A program made the position numbers and the translations under genes. DNA of 7,345 nucleotides from an uncultured Terriglobus sp. (GTDB lineage Bacteria > Acidobacteriota > Terriglobia > Terriglobales > Acidobacteriaceae), in NCBI GenBank assembly GCA_937871605.1, contig CALMRM010000081.1, positions 1 through 7,345 of the forward strand, read 5' to 3'. Shown piece by piece: positions 1-6,284 of the stretch (positions are counted from its first letter, which is position 1; each line of letters begins with the position of its first letter). The notes under the pieces were generated by a model. The model was not told the DNA's origin and did not search any database. It saw nothing but the letters and a program-made list of their open reading frames with translations.

Positions 1-409
1 CAAGGCAGGTAGCCAGCAGCGTTGTCACGCGCGAGTCCTCTGGGTGCGCAGCGTGCAGCCGCTGGAACAGCGGCATGGCCTCTGCGTGGTTCTCCTGCTT
101 CAAGTAGGCAAGGCCCAAGTTGAGCTCCACAACCTCCTGGCCCGGCACACTGCGCAGCGCCCTGTTGTAGACGTCCACGGCTTCGGTCAGTCGGTTGGTT
201 TTCGCATACAGCACACCCAGGTTGATGAGCACAGACGCGTTCTTCGGGTCCTTGCGCAGGATGCTCTGTAATTCGCTCTCTGCCTCGGCATAGGAGCCGG
301 AGTTCATGTGCTGCATGGCCTGTTGAAAGATCTGCTCTGCAGTCGGCGCCTGCGCTGCGAGACTGGCGCACACACCCAGCAGAAGAACAGATTGAAAACG
401 CTTCAGCAC
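1..409 (-). CDS. Exported TPR-repeat protein, 5' part only (gene runs off the left edge)
   Basis: Only the first 136 residues are in the window. I chose the GTG start at 409-407 because GAGGAGG lies just upstream (420-414), 4 nt away, and because the protein then begins with a signal peptide: Lys3-Arg4, a hydrophobic stretch VLLLGVCASLAA, and a likely signal peptidase I cut near Ala21. The mature part fits 34-residue TPR units at about 24-57, 58-91 and 92-125, with a fourth beginning near 126. Family-typical residues are visible, such as the ALxxxP-like ends (ILRKDP, ALRSVP) and the LGxxY/LGLAY helix starts. TPR units form helical scaffolds for protein-protein contacts, so a periplasmic binding or assembly role is likely, but the partner is unknown. 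The gene follows the large receptor on the same strand after a 118-nt gap holding a hairpin, so it may be transcribed separately. A weak TACACT -10-like element lies at 438-443 (minus strand) without a convincing -35. The unseen C-terminal part could carry another domain. Confidence 0.8.
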   Translation of the reverse strand, partial: MLKRFQSVLLLGVCASLAAQAPTAEQIFQQAMQHMNSGSYAEAESELQSILRKDPKNASVLINLGVLYAKTNRLTEAVDVYNRALRSVPGQEVVELNLGLAYLKQENHAEAMPLFQRLHAAHPEDSRVTTLLATCL

Positions 410-474
410 TGTGCCTCCTCACGCCTGTGTGTTCGCTAGTGTAAGCCGATGGGCCGATGCCTGGCTTCGCCCCA

Positions 475-514
475 CAACGTGAACGGGCCTGCCGAAGCAA
501 GCCCGTTCACGTTG
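475..514 (-). terminator. Perfect 14-bp hairpin after the receptor gene; putative terminator
   Basis: CAACGTGAACGGGC (475-488) is the exact reverse complement of GCCCGTTCACGTTG (501-514), with a 12-nt loop between them. The hairpin begins 13 nt beyond the receptor's stop codon in the direction of transcription, where a terminator or mRNA 3'-end-protecting stem would sit. No U-tract follows on the minus strand (the next bases are TGGGGCGAAG), so it is not a textbook intrinsic terminator. It may end transcription inefficiently, stabilise the receptor mRNA, or separate expression of the receptor from the TPR gene. Confidence 0.55.
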
Positions 515-527
515 CAGCAGGTGCAGG

Positions 528-3500
528 TTAGAAGTAGAACTTCGCGCCCACCTGCATCTGGCGTGGGTCACGCACGTTGGTGATTTGACCGGAACTGCCG
601 GCGTAGTTTGCCCCCGCTGTGTTGGTAAACGACTGCCCCGGGTTGGGCGCCGAGAGGCCCGCGTTGATGCTGCCCCACTGCGTGTGGTTGAAGACGTTAA
701 AGAACTCAAACCGCAACTGTGCGCGGATGCTTTCCGTGAACAGGAAGTTCTTGTTCAGCGACATATTCCAGCTGTTGACCCCGGGACCGTAGATGCTGTT
801 GCGGCCAAAGTTGCCAAAGCTGCCATTCTTAGGCACTGCGAAGACACCGGGGTTGAACCACATGGGGCTGGCACCCGCGGCCACGTTGTGGGTGTGGCTG
901 GTCAGGATCTGGCCGCCAAGGTAATCCGGCCGTATGTGGCCGAAGCCGCCGTTGCCCAGGTTGCCGCTGGACGACAGGTCGCACCCTCCGCCCAGGTTGT
1001 TGGTCAGGCAGGGCGTACCACTCCAGAACTGTGCCGTACCGGAGTACTCCCACCCGCCCGCAGCCATCTGGACGAGCTTGTTCATGCCTTTGAATTCGCC
1101 CAGGTTCCACACGTACTGCAGGTTAGCCACGTTGCGGCGGTCATAGCCCGCGGGCGCGTAGAAGCGGGAGAGCTGGCTATAGTCCGCAAACTGGTTGAAA
1201 TCGGTGTCCGTGTCGTCGAGGTTGATGGCCTTGGAGTAGGTGTAATCCGTGTTGATGGTGAGGCGGTTGCTGAAGCGGCGGGTCACGTGTACCTGCAGGC
1301 CGTTGTAGTTGCTGCTGGCACCAAACCTTGCATACTGCAGCGAGTTGTACCCCTTGTACGGGAACAGGGCCTGCGTCACGTTGTTGACTGTGGCCAAGGC
1401 GTTGGTGCTGGTGGTGTAGCCCAGCGGCAGCTGCTCCAGCTGCTGAATGTACACCTGGTGGCGGCTCACGTTGCCGATGTAGGTCACATCCAGGGCAATG
1501 TTGTAGGGCAGCGCCTGCTGGATACCGATGTTGTAGCCATAGGTCGTCGGTACCTTGGCATTGATGTCCTGCGCGGTGACCGATGAGGTCGTCAGCGGCT
1601 GGCCGTTGACGATGGACGAGGACGTGTTATCGATCCTGCCACCGTACACCGTGGGGGTGTACACGGTAGGCGGGTTGCTGATGGCACCAAAGTTGAAAAT
1701 ATTCTGCTGATACCGCTCGTAGAATGTGCCGAAACCGCCTCGCAAGGCTGTTTTTCCGTCACCAAACACGTCATATGCGAAGCCTACACGCGGTCCAAAG
1801 TTGTTAAAACGGTTGTAAATGCCACCTTTTGGCAGCCCATTTGTGCCTTCACGCACCATGCCGTTGTACGGGTTTCCGCTGCCGTTGATGATGGTGCCCT
1901 GCGTGGGTGCCTGGCCGGGAATGTTGTTCGCTGTATTCAGGCTAACCGCGTTCGCTGCGTTATACGCAGTGGGGACGAAGTAGTACTCGTGGTACTGGCC
2001 AGTGGTGTAGGTCGGACCGACGTACTCATACCTCAGACCGTAGTCCAGCGTCAGCCGTGGCGTCGCCTTCCAGGTGTCCTGGATGTAGCCCTCCAACTGG
2101 ATGAAGTGGAAGTTGCCAAAGGCGAACAGGTTGGACTGGCTGACTGTGGTGTAGTTGCCGGTCAGAAGGTTCGCGATGCCAGAGTTGCTGTTGTTCGAGT
2201 TCTGATTGCTGGCCCCGAAGTTAAAGCTCGGGTTCTCCTGCCAGTTACCTTCCTGGCCGTTTTCGTTCAGGTCGGCGAAGATGCCGAACTTGAGCACGTG
2301 GTCCTTGATCACCTTAGTGACATCGTCCGTCACCACTACGGTGTTGCCGGTGCTGGTCCAGCCGGCGGGGAAGAGGCCGGTGTTGATGTAGCCGTCACCG
2401 CTGTTCAGCTGCGGAGCCAGGTTGTGGGTGTTCGTACCGGGGTAAATGTCGCTAAAGGTGTAGCCGATGGCTCCCTTGTCATACAGCGCTTTGTTCGTGC
2501 CAGACGGAATGTCCACCAGCTGATTCAGGTGCAGCCAGCCCACGGTCACTTCATTGGTCAGTGTGGGCGAGATGACGTTGACCAGGCTCCATGCCAGGCT
2601 CTTGCCGGGCTTCTGACGAAACTCTGGATACACGGGGAAGCTGGGGCCAGAGAAGATGCCAAAGCCCTGCTGCTCCTGCTGCCGGTCATCCACGTAGCGG
2701 AAAAAGGCGTTCGCTTTCGGGCCAAACGTAAAGTCCACACGCGCAGCGTACTGGTTCTTGCGGAAGGTGTACGTATCTTGAAAATTAATCTGTTCCTGGT
2801 CGCCAAAGCCGTTGTTGTACACCGGCGCGTTCAGGTTGCCACGATAGCCCGGCAGCACGTTCTTGATGATGGCGCCGTACTGGTTGCTGAAGTAGCTGGA
2901 CGGCACGCGGTTGTTGGCGAACGGCGTGCCGGTGATGACCTCGCCCTGAGCGTTGTAACGGACAGTGCCGGGCACAAAGACCTGGCCGTTGCGCACCGGG
3001 TTGCCGTTGGTGTCGGTGATGGGCGAGCAGGTGGCCGTGCCACCAAAGGCGCATTCATTGCCGGAGCGGTAGAGCGTCGTCATGTCCGCATAGCCCAGCG
3101 CCTGGCCGTTGGCCGCGTTGATGCCAAGGATCGCCGGGTTCGGCATGGTGTAGTAGGTGTTGCCGCTCGGCTTGCTGGCGCGGGTGCCTTCGTAGTTGAA
3201 GAAGAAAAAGGCGCGCTTGTTGGCCGCCGGCGAGATCTTCGGAATAGGAATAAATCCGCCGATGTTGCCACCGAAGATGTTGTAGTGCAGCGGCGCGCGA
3301 GGATTGCCTGCGTGGTTGGTAAACCAGTCGTTCGCATCGAAGGCCGTGTTGCGGTCGAACTCCCATGCCGTGCCGTGGAATTTCTGACCGCCGGTCTTGG
3401 TGTTCACCAGAATCATGACGCCGGGGCTGCGGCCATACTCCGCATTGAAGTTGCCGGTCAGCGTCTTGAATGCGCCCACCGCGTCGATGCTCAAGTTGGT

Positions 3501-4217
3501 GTACTCACCGTCGTTCGCACCCACATCCGTGTTGATCACGCCATCCAGAAAGAAGTTGTTCGCCGTGCCGCGCATGCCGTTGACGAAGAAATCGTTGGTC
3601 TGGTTGAACACCAGCCGGAACTGCGAGGTGTTGTTGGTCACGATGCCGGGCAGCGTTGTCAGCAGCGACTCAAAGTCGCGGCCATTCAGCGGCTGTTCCA
3701 GCACCTGGCGCTGGTCCACGATGGCTGAATTGTCGGAGTTTGCCGTCTCGATCAGCGGCGCCTCTTCGGTGACGGTCACCGTGTCGCTGCTGCCACCTAC
3801 CGTGAGGCCAAGATTGCCCAGGCTCAACGTCTGCTGCTCGTCCAGCGTAATGTTGTTGCGCTGCAGGTTCTGCATCCCGCTTGCGCTGATCTTGATGGAG
3901 TAGGTTGCGGGCGGCATGTTCAGCGCGCGAAACGTACCATCTGTCCCCGACTGCGCCTCCCGCACAAGCGTGCCCGTCTTCTGGTCGGTGATCTCAATCG
4001 TTGCATTTGGAATGGCTGCGCCGGTCGAGTCTGTTACGACGCCCGTCATTTGGCCGGTCTGAGCGCTTGCAGTCCTGCTGCAAGCAAAGCACAACAGAAA
4101 GAACAGGCACGAGAGCAGGGGGAGCGGACTTCTGTACCTGGTCTGCCTGCGTGTAAATCGCGAAGCTGGTACCTGTCCTGCTGCTATGCGCATGGTTGCG
4201 CAATTTCGCTGAAACAA
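528..4217 (-). CDS. Oar-like TonB-dependent outer-membrane receptor with carboxypeptidase-regulatory-like N-terminal domain
   Basis: This 1229-residue protein is complete. It starts at TTG (4217-4215), supported by GGAGG six nt upstream (4228-4224); the next in-frame ATG (residue 9) has no such site. An Arg-rich leader precedes the hydrophobic signal stretch (about 31-46), with a likely cut at TASA|QTG (52/53). Next come a carboxypeptidase-regulatory-like beta-sandwich (about 57-136: GVVTDSTGAAIPNATIEI, DGTFRALNMPPATYSI), a possible TonB box DTVTVT (145-150), a plug domain (about 160-275, with LNGRDF and FNAEYGRSPG), and a very long beta-barrel ending in GAKFYF with the usual terminal aromatic. 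Length and order match the Oar-like receptors abundant in Acidobacteriota. Such proteins sit in the outer membrane and are thought to take up or bind large substrates, often oligosaccharides or peptides, using TonB-ExbBD energy. The substrate here cannot be read from sequence. Cys389/Cys397 and Cys1070/Cys1079 are close pairs that could form disulfides in exposed loops. It diverges from the mutarotase-like gene at 4337. Family assignment is confident; the ligand is unknown. Confidence 0.93.
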   Translation of the reverse strand: MFQRNCATMRIAAGQVPASRFTRRQTRYRSPLPLLSCLFFLLCFACSRTASAQTGQMTGVVTDSTGAAIPNATIEITDQKTGTLVREAQSGTDGTFRALNMPPATYSIKISASGMQNLQRNNITLDEQQTLSLGNLGLTVGGSSDTVTVTEEAPLIETANSDNSAIVDQRQVLEQPLNGRDFESLLTTLPGIVTNNTSQFRLVFNQTNDFFVNGMRGTANNFFLDGVINTDVGANDGEYTNLSIDAVGAFKTLTGNFNAEYGRSPGVMILVNTKTGGQKFHGTAWEFDRNTAFDANDWFTNHAGNPRAPLHYNIFGGNIGGFIPIPKISPAANKRAFFFFNYEGTRASKPSGNTYYTMPNPAILGINAANGQALGYADMTTLYRSGNECAFGGTATCSPITDTNGNPVRNGQVFVPGTVRYNAQGEVITGTPFANNRVPSSYFSNQYGAIIKNVLPGYRGNLNAPVYNNGFGDQEQINFQDTYTFRKNQYAARVDFTFGPKANAFFRYVDDRQQEQQGFGIFSGPSFPVYPEFRQKPGKSLAWSLVNVISPTLTNEVTVGWLHLNQLVDIPSGTNKALYDKGAIGYTFSDIYPGTNTHNLAPQLNSGDGYINTGLFPAGWTSTGNTVVVTDDVTKVIKDHVLKFGIFADLNENGQEGNWQENPSFNFGASNQNSNNSNSGIANLLTGNYTTVSQSNLFAFGNFHFIQLEGYIQDTWKATPRLTLDYGLRYEYVGPTYTTGQYHEYYFVPTAYNAANAVSLNTANNIPGQAPTQGTIINGSGNPYNGMVREGTNGLPKGGIYNRFNNFGPRVGFAYDVFGDGKTALRGGFGTFYERYQQNIFNFGAISNPPTVYTPTVYGGRIDNTSSSIVNGQPLTTSSVTAQDINAKVPTTYGYNIGIQQALPYNIALDVTYIGNVSRHQVYIQQLEQLPLGYTTSTNALATVNNVTQALFPYKGYNSLQYARFGASSNYNGLQVHVTRRFSNRLTINTDYTYSKAINLDDTDTDFNQFADYSQLSRFYAPAGYDRRNVANLQYVWNLGEFKGMNKLVQMAAGGWEYSGTAQFWSGTPCLTNNLGGGCDLSSSGNLGNGGFGHIRPDYLGGQILTSHTHNVAAGASPMWFNPGVFAVPKNGSFGNFGRNSIYGPGVNSWNMSLNKNFLFTESIRAQLRFEFFNVFNHTQWGSINAGLSAPNPGQSFTNTAGANYAGSSGQITNVRDPRQMQVGAKFYF

Positions 4218-4218
4218 A

Positions 4219-4228
4219 GGAGGCCTCC
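4219..4228 (-). promoter_or_regulatory. Palindromic GGAGGCCTCC carrying the receptor's Shine-Dalgarno site
   Basis: On the minus strand GGAGG (4228-4224) lies six nt before the TTG start at 4217, ideal spacing, and it decides that start. The next five bases are CCTCC, so the decamer is a perfect palindrome. The plus strand therefore also reads AAAGGAGG (4216-4223), but no ATG or GTG start follows at a usable distance, so that copy is probably non-functional. Because the site is self-complementary it cannot fold on itself as a hairpin, but it could pair between two RNA copies. Confidence 0.6.
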
Positions 4229-4243
4229 AAAGGATTGCCGCGA

Positions 4244-4274
4244 ACTATACATCGCGAGATGCTAGTGTTGTCAA
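4244..4274 (-). promoter_or_regulatory. Probable sigma-70-type promoter for the receptor gene
   Basis: Read on the minus strand, a perfect TTGACA -35 (4274-4269) is followed after 19 bp by TATAGT (4249-4244), which matches five of six bases of the -10 consensus. Transcription would begin near 4237, leaving a leader of about 20 nt before the TTG start. The 19-bp spacer is longer than the optimal 17, which lowers confidence. The same bases read TTGTCA on the plus strand (4268-4273), so a divergent promoter could share the -35 region, but the best plus-strand -10 partner (TTAAAG, 4292-4297) matches only three of six positions. Confidence 0.45.
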
Positions 4275-4336
4275 CGGTCTTGTTGCCGAACTTAAAGCAT
4301 TCGTTTAGCGTGCGCCGTCCGTCGAAAGGATCCGAA

Positions 4337-5449
4337 ATGTGGAGCGATCGAGCACCCCTTCAGCAAACGTTTGTCTTTCTCGCCTGCGTGTTCAGTAGCG
4401 CTTTCGGCGTGGTGGGACAGCAGGCATCGCCCTTGCCGCCGCAGGCTGTGGAATCGCTAGGAAGCGCACCTGCTGTGCAGGCGGCGACGGTAGTCAGCCC
4501 GCCACCCGCGACACCGGACTGCGCTGTTGCGGCAGCCGCAGACTTTCCGAAAGCTGTTCTCTCCAACGGCCTTGTCAAGGCTGTGGTCTACCTGCCGGAC
4601 ACTGCGCGCGGCTACTATCGCGCAACCCGCTTCGATTGGTCGGGCGTCATCGGCTGCCTTTCGGCAAAGGGGCATACGTATTTCGGCCCATGGTTCCCGC
4701 GGTACGACCCACTGGTCAATGACTTCATCTCCGGTCCGGTGGAGGAGTTCAAGTCAGCGGAGGGTGCCATCGGGTACGCGGCGGCCAGGCCCGGCGAACT
4801 GTTCGTCAAGCCGGGCGTGGGTGTGTTGCGCCGGGTAGACGACAAGCCCTACAGTTCCTACGTCACCTACCCGCTGGTCGACGCCGGCACCTGGACGTCA
4901 CACGCCACGCGCACCGGCGTAGAGTCCACCCAGGAATTGAAGTCGCCGACCGGTGTTGCGTACCTCTATCGCAAGTCGCTTCAGCTTGAACCGCACGCCC
5001 CCATCCTCGTGCTGGAGCACGAATTCACCAACCGCGGCACAGCGACGCTGGAGATGGACGTCTACAACCACAATTTCACCGTGCTCGATCATGAGCCCAC
5101 AGGACCCGACACGGTGGTACGCTTCGCGTTCCATCCCGTACCTGAGCACCCACTGCCCAATGGCGGCACCATTCAGGGCAATGAACTGCACTACACCTCG
5201 GAACTGCAGCCGAAGCAAGCGGTGAACGGCATCCTCACCGGCTACTCAAGCAACGTGTCCGATTATGATTTCACCGTGGAGAACCGCCGCACGCATGTGG
5301 GCGTTCGTGACACAGGAGACCACCCGCTCTCGCACCTGAACTTCTGGTCCATTCGCACGGTCGTGTGCCCGGAGGGCTACATGCATCTCAGCGTTCCGCC
5401 GGGCGAAACGGCGAAGTGGAAGATTCGCTACAGCTTCTACTCCAAGTAG
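4337..5449 (+). CDS. Exported protein, possibly galactose-mutarotase-like fold
   Basis: The frame is open from 4196, but I chose the ATG at 4337 because AAAGGA (4325-4330) lies six nt upstream and the protein then opens with a signal peptide (hydrophobic FVFLACVFSSAFGVV at about 12-26). That gives 370 residues. A Pro/Ala-rich stretch (about 30-60) links the leader to the body. The body is rich in predicted beta-strand, with RGYYRATRFDWSG (91-103), GPVEEF (about 133-138), EHEFTNRGTATLEMDVYNHNF (227-247; EHEFTNRG at 227-234, His245) and an aromatic C-terminal strand. The strand-rich body and the NHNF element resemble proteins of the galactose mutarotase-like superfamily, whose aldose 1-epimerases interconvert sugar anomers and carry a conserved Asn-His pair. 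I recognise this as a conserved acidobacterial-type protein but cannot assign a reaction. It is probably periplasmic. The divergent neighbour is the outer-membrane receptor, and the hydrolase gene follows 107 nt downstream. A lipobox at Cys17 is unlikely because too little hydrophobic sequence precedes it. The fold assignment is tentative. Confidence 0.8.
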   Translation: MWSDRAPLQQTFVFLACVFSSAFGVVGQQASPLPPQAVESLGSAPAVQAATVVSPPPATPDCAVAAAADFPKAVLSNGLVKAVVYLPDTARGYYRATRFDWSGVIGCLSAKGHTYFGPWFPRYDPLVNDFISGPVEEFKSAEGAIGYAAARPGELFVKPGVGVLRRVDDKPYSSYVTYPLVDAGTWTSHATRTGVESTQELKSPTGVAYLYRKSLQLEPHAPILVLEHEFTNRGTATLEMDVYNHNFTVLDHEPTGPDTVVRFAFHPVPEHPLPNGGTIQGNELHYTSELQPKQAVNGILTGYSSNVSDYDFTVENRRTHVGVRDTGDHPLSHLNFWSIRTVVCPEGYMHLSVPPGETAKWKIRYSFYSK

Positions 5450-5556
5450 CAGTGAAAGGGAGTTCCTGCAACGGCATCGCTCCCTGCGGAGGCCTCAGGA
5501 GCGGCAACCTGGCGATAGGTGGAGGACTCTTACAGAACACGCCGGAGTCGCACCGC

Positions 5557-6255
5557 ATGAAAGTAACCCGCCTGAGCGATACCCTGACCCAGATCACCTT
5601 TTTGGGCATACTGAACTGCTACCTGCTGCGTGAGGCAGATGGGTTCACCCTGATCGATACCACGATCAAGAACCGGCACAAGCAGATCTTGTCGGCGGCG
5701 CGCGACGCGGGTGGCACTGTTCGCCGCATTTTGCTGACCCATGCGCATGGGGATCATATGGGCTCGCTGGACGGGCTCTATGACACGCTTGGCGGTAGAG
5801 TCGACGTTGCCATCTCCGAGCGTGACGCCCCCCTGCTGCGCAAAGACTTGAGCTTGCGTCCGGGCGAGCCGCAGCAGAAGCCAAAAGGCAGCCTGCCCGG
5901 TGCAAAGACCCAGCCCACGCACCTGCTGGAAGACGGTGAACTGTACGGCTCGCTGCGCTGCTACTACACCAAGGGACACACGCCCGGCCACATGAGCTTT
6001 TTGGACGAGCGCGACGGCACATTAATCGCCGGAGACGCACTCATTTCCATGGGGGAACTACGCCCGCCTAATAAGCCGGTGTGGTGGTTCCCGCTGCCAA
6101 AGGTAGCTACCTGGGACAAGCCCATGGCACTGGAGGCGGCACGCAAGCTGTCCGCGCTGCCGGTGACCGGCGTTGCGACCGGGCACGGCAAGTTTGTTCG
6201 CGAGGGAGCGGAAGCGATTGCCCGCGCGGTAGCCAAGGCCGAAGGCAAAGCGTAG
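5557..6255 (+). CDS. Metallo-beta-lactamase-fold hydrolase
   Basis: This is a 232-residue cytoplasmic protein with no signal peptide. The frame is open upstream, but the ATG at 5557 has GGAG (5544-5547) nine nt before it and places the family's first strand (MKVTRLSDTLTQI) at the N-terminus. All five metal-binding motifs are present: Asp34 (LIDTT), HAHGDH giving His62, His64, Asp66 and His67, His141 in GHTPGH, the bridging Asp160 in LIAGDAL, and His210 in GVATGHGK. The protein should therefore bind two metal ions, usually zinc, and be a working hydrolase. Its compact size and GHTPGH motif place it with general glyoxalase II/YflN-like members rather than class B beta-lactamases or RNases. Known relatives cleave thioesters, lactones or phosphoesters, so the substrate is not predictable. 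Trp176, Trp177 and Phe178 (PVWWFPLP) lie in the region near the active site that usually shapes specificity. The next gene starts 29 nt downstream, which favours co-transcription. Confidence 0.92.
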   Translation: MKVTRLSDTLTQITFLGILNCYLLREADGFTLIDTTIKNRHKQILSAARDAGGTVRRILLTHAHGDHMGSLDGLYDTLGGRVDVAISERDAPLLRKDLSLRPGEPQQKPKGSLPGAKTQPTHLLEDGELYGSLRCYYTKGHTPGHMSFLDERDGTLIAGDALISMGELRPPNKPVWWFPLPKVATWDKPMALEAARKLSALPVTGVATGHGKFVREGAEAIARAVAKAEGKA

Positions 6256-6284
6256 AGCGGCTGAATGTGCGTCAGGATAGAGGC

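Noticed and set aside
585..1586. 333-codon open frame on the plus strand, antisense to the receptor gene
   Set aside because: Same exact-complement frame and same codon-usage explanation; no recognisable protein features.
1989..3728. 579-codon open frame on the plus strand, antisense to the receptor gene
   Set aside because: Its codons are the exact complements of the receptor's codons. It stays open because the sense gene avoids TTA, CTA and TCA in this stretch, as expected in GC-rich DNA. The Val/Arg/Ala/His-rich product shows no motif or signal sequence.
4234..4308. Possible 24-codon leader peptide from an ATT start after the plus-strand AAAGGAGG
   Set aside because: ATT starts are very rare, the spacing is long, and no regulatory structure was seen around it.
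4196..4336. N-terminal extension of the mutarotase-like protein from a TTG at 4196
   Set aside because: It would overlap the receptor's start and put 47 residues ahead of a clear signal peptide. The ATG at 4337 has a well-spaced ribosome binding site.
5457..5485. Inverted repeat AGGGAG/CTCCCT between the mutarotase-like and hydrolase genes
   Set aside because: Only six pairs with a 17-nt loop and no U-tract, which is expected by chance in GC-rich DNA.
5365..5556. Upstream extension of the hydrolase frame to 5365
   Set aside because: It overlaps the end of the preceding gene and adds sequence unrelated to the family, whose fold begins at the ATG at 5557.
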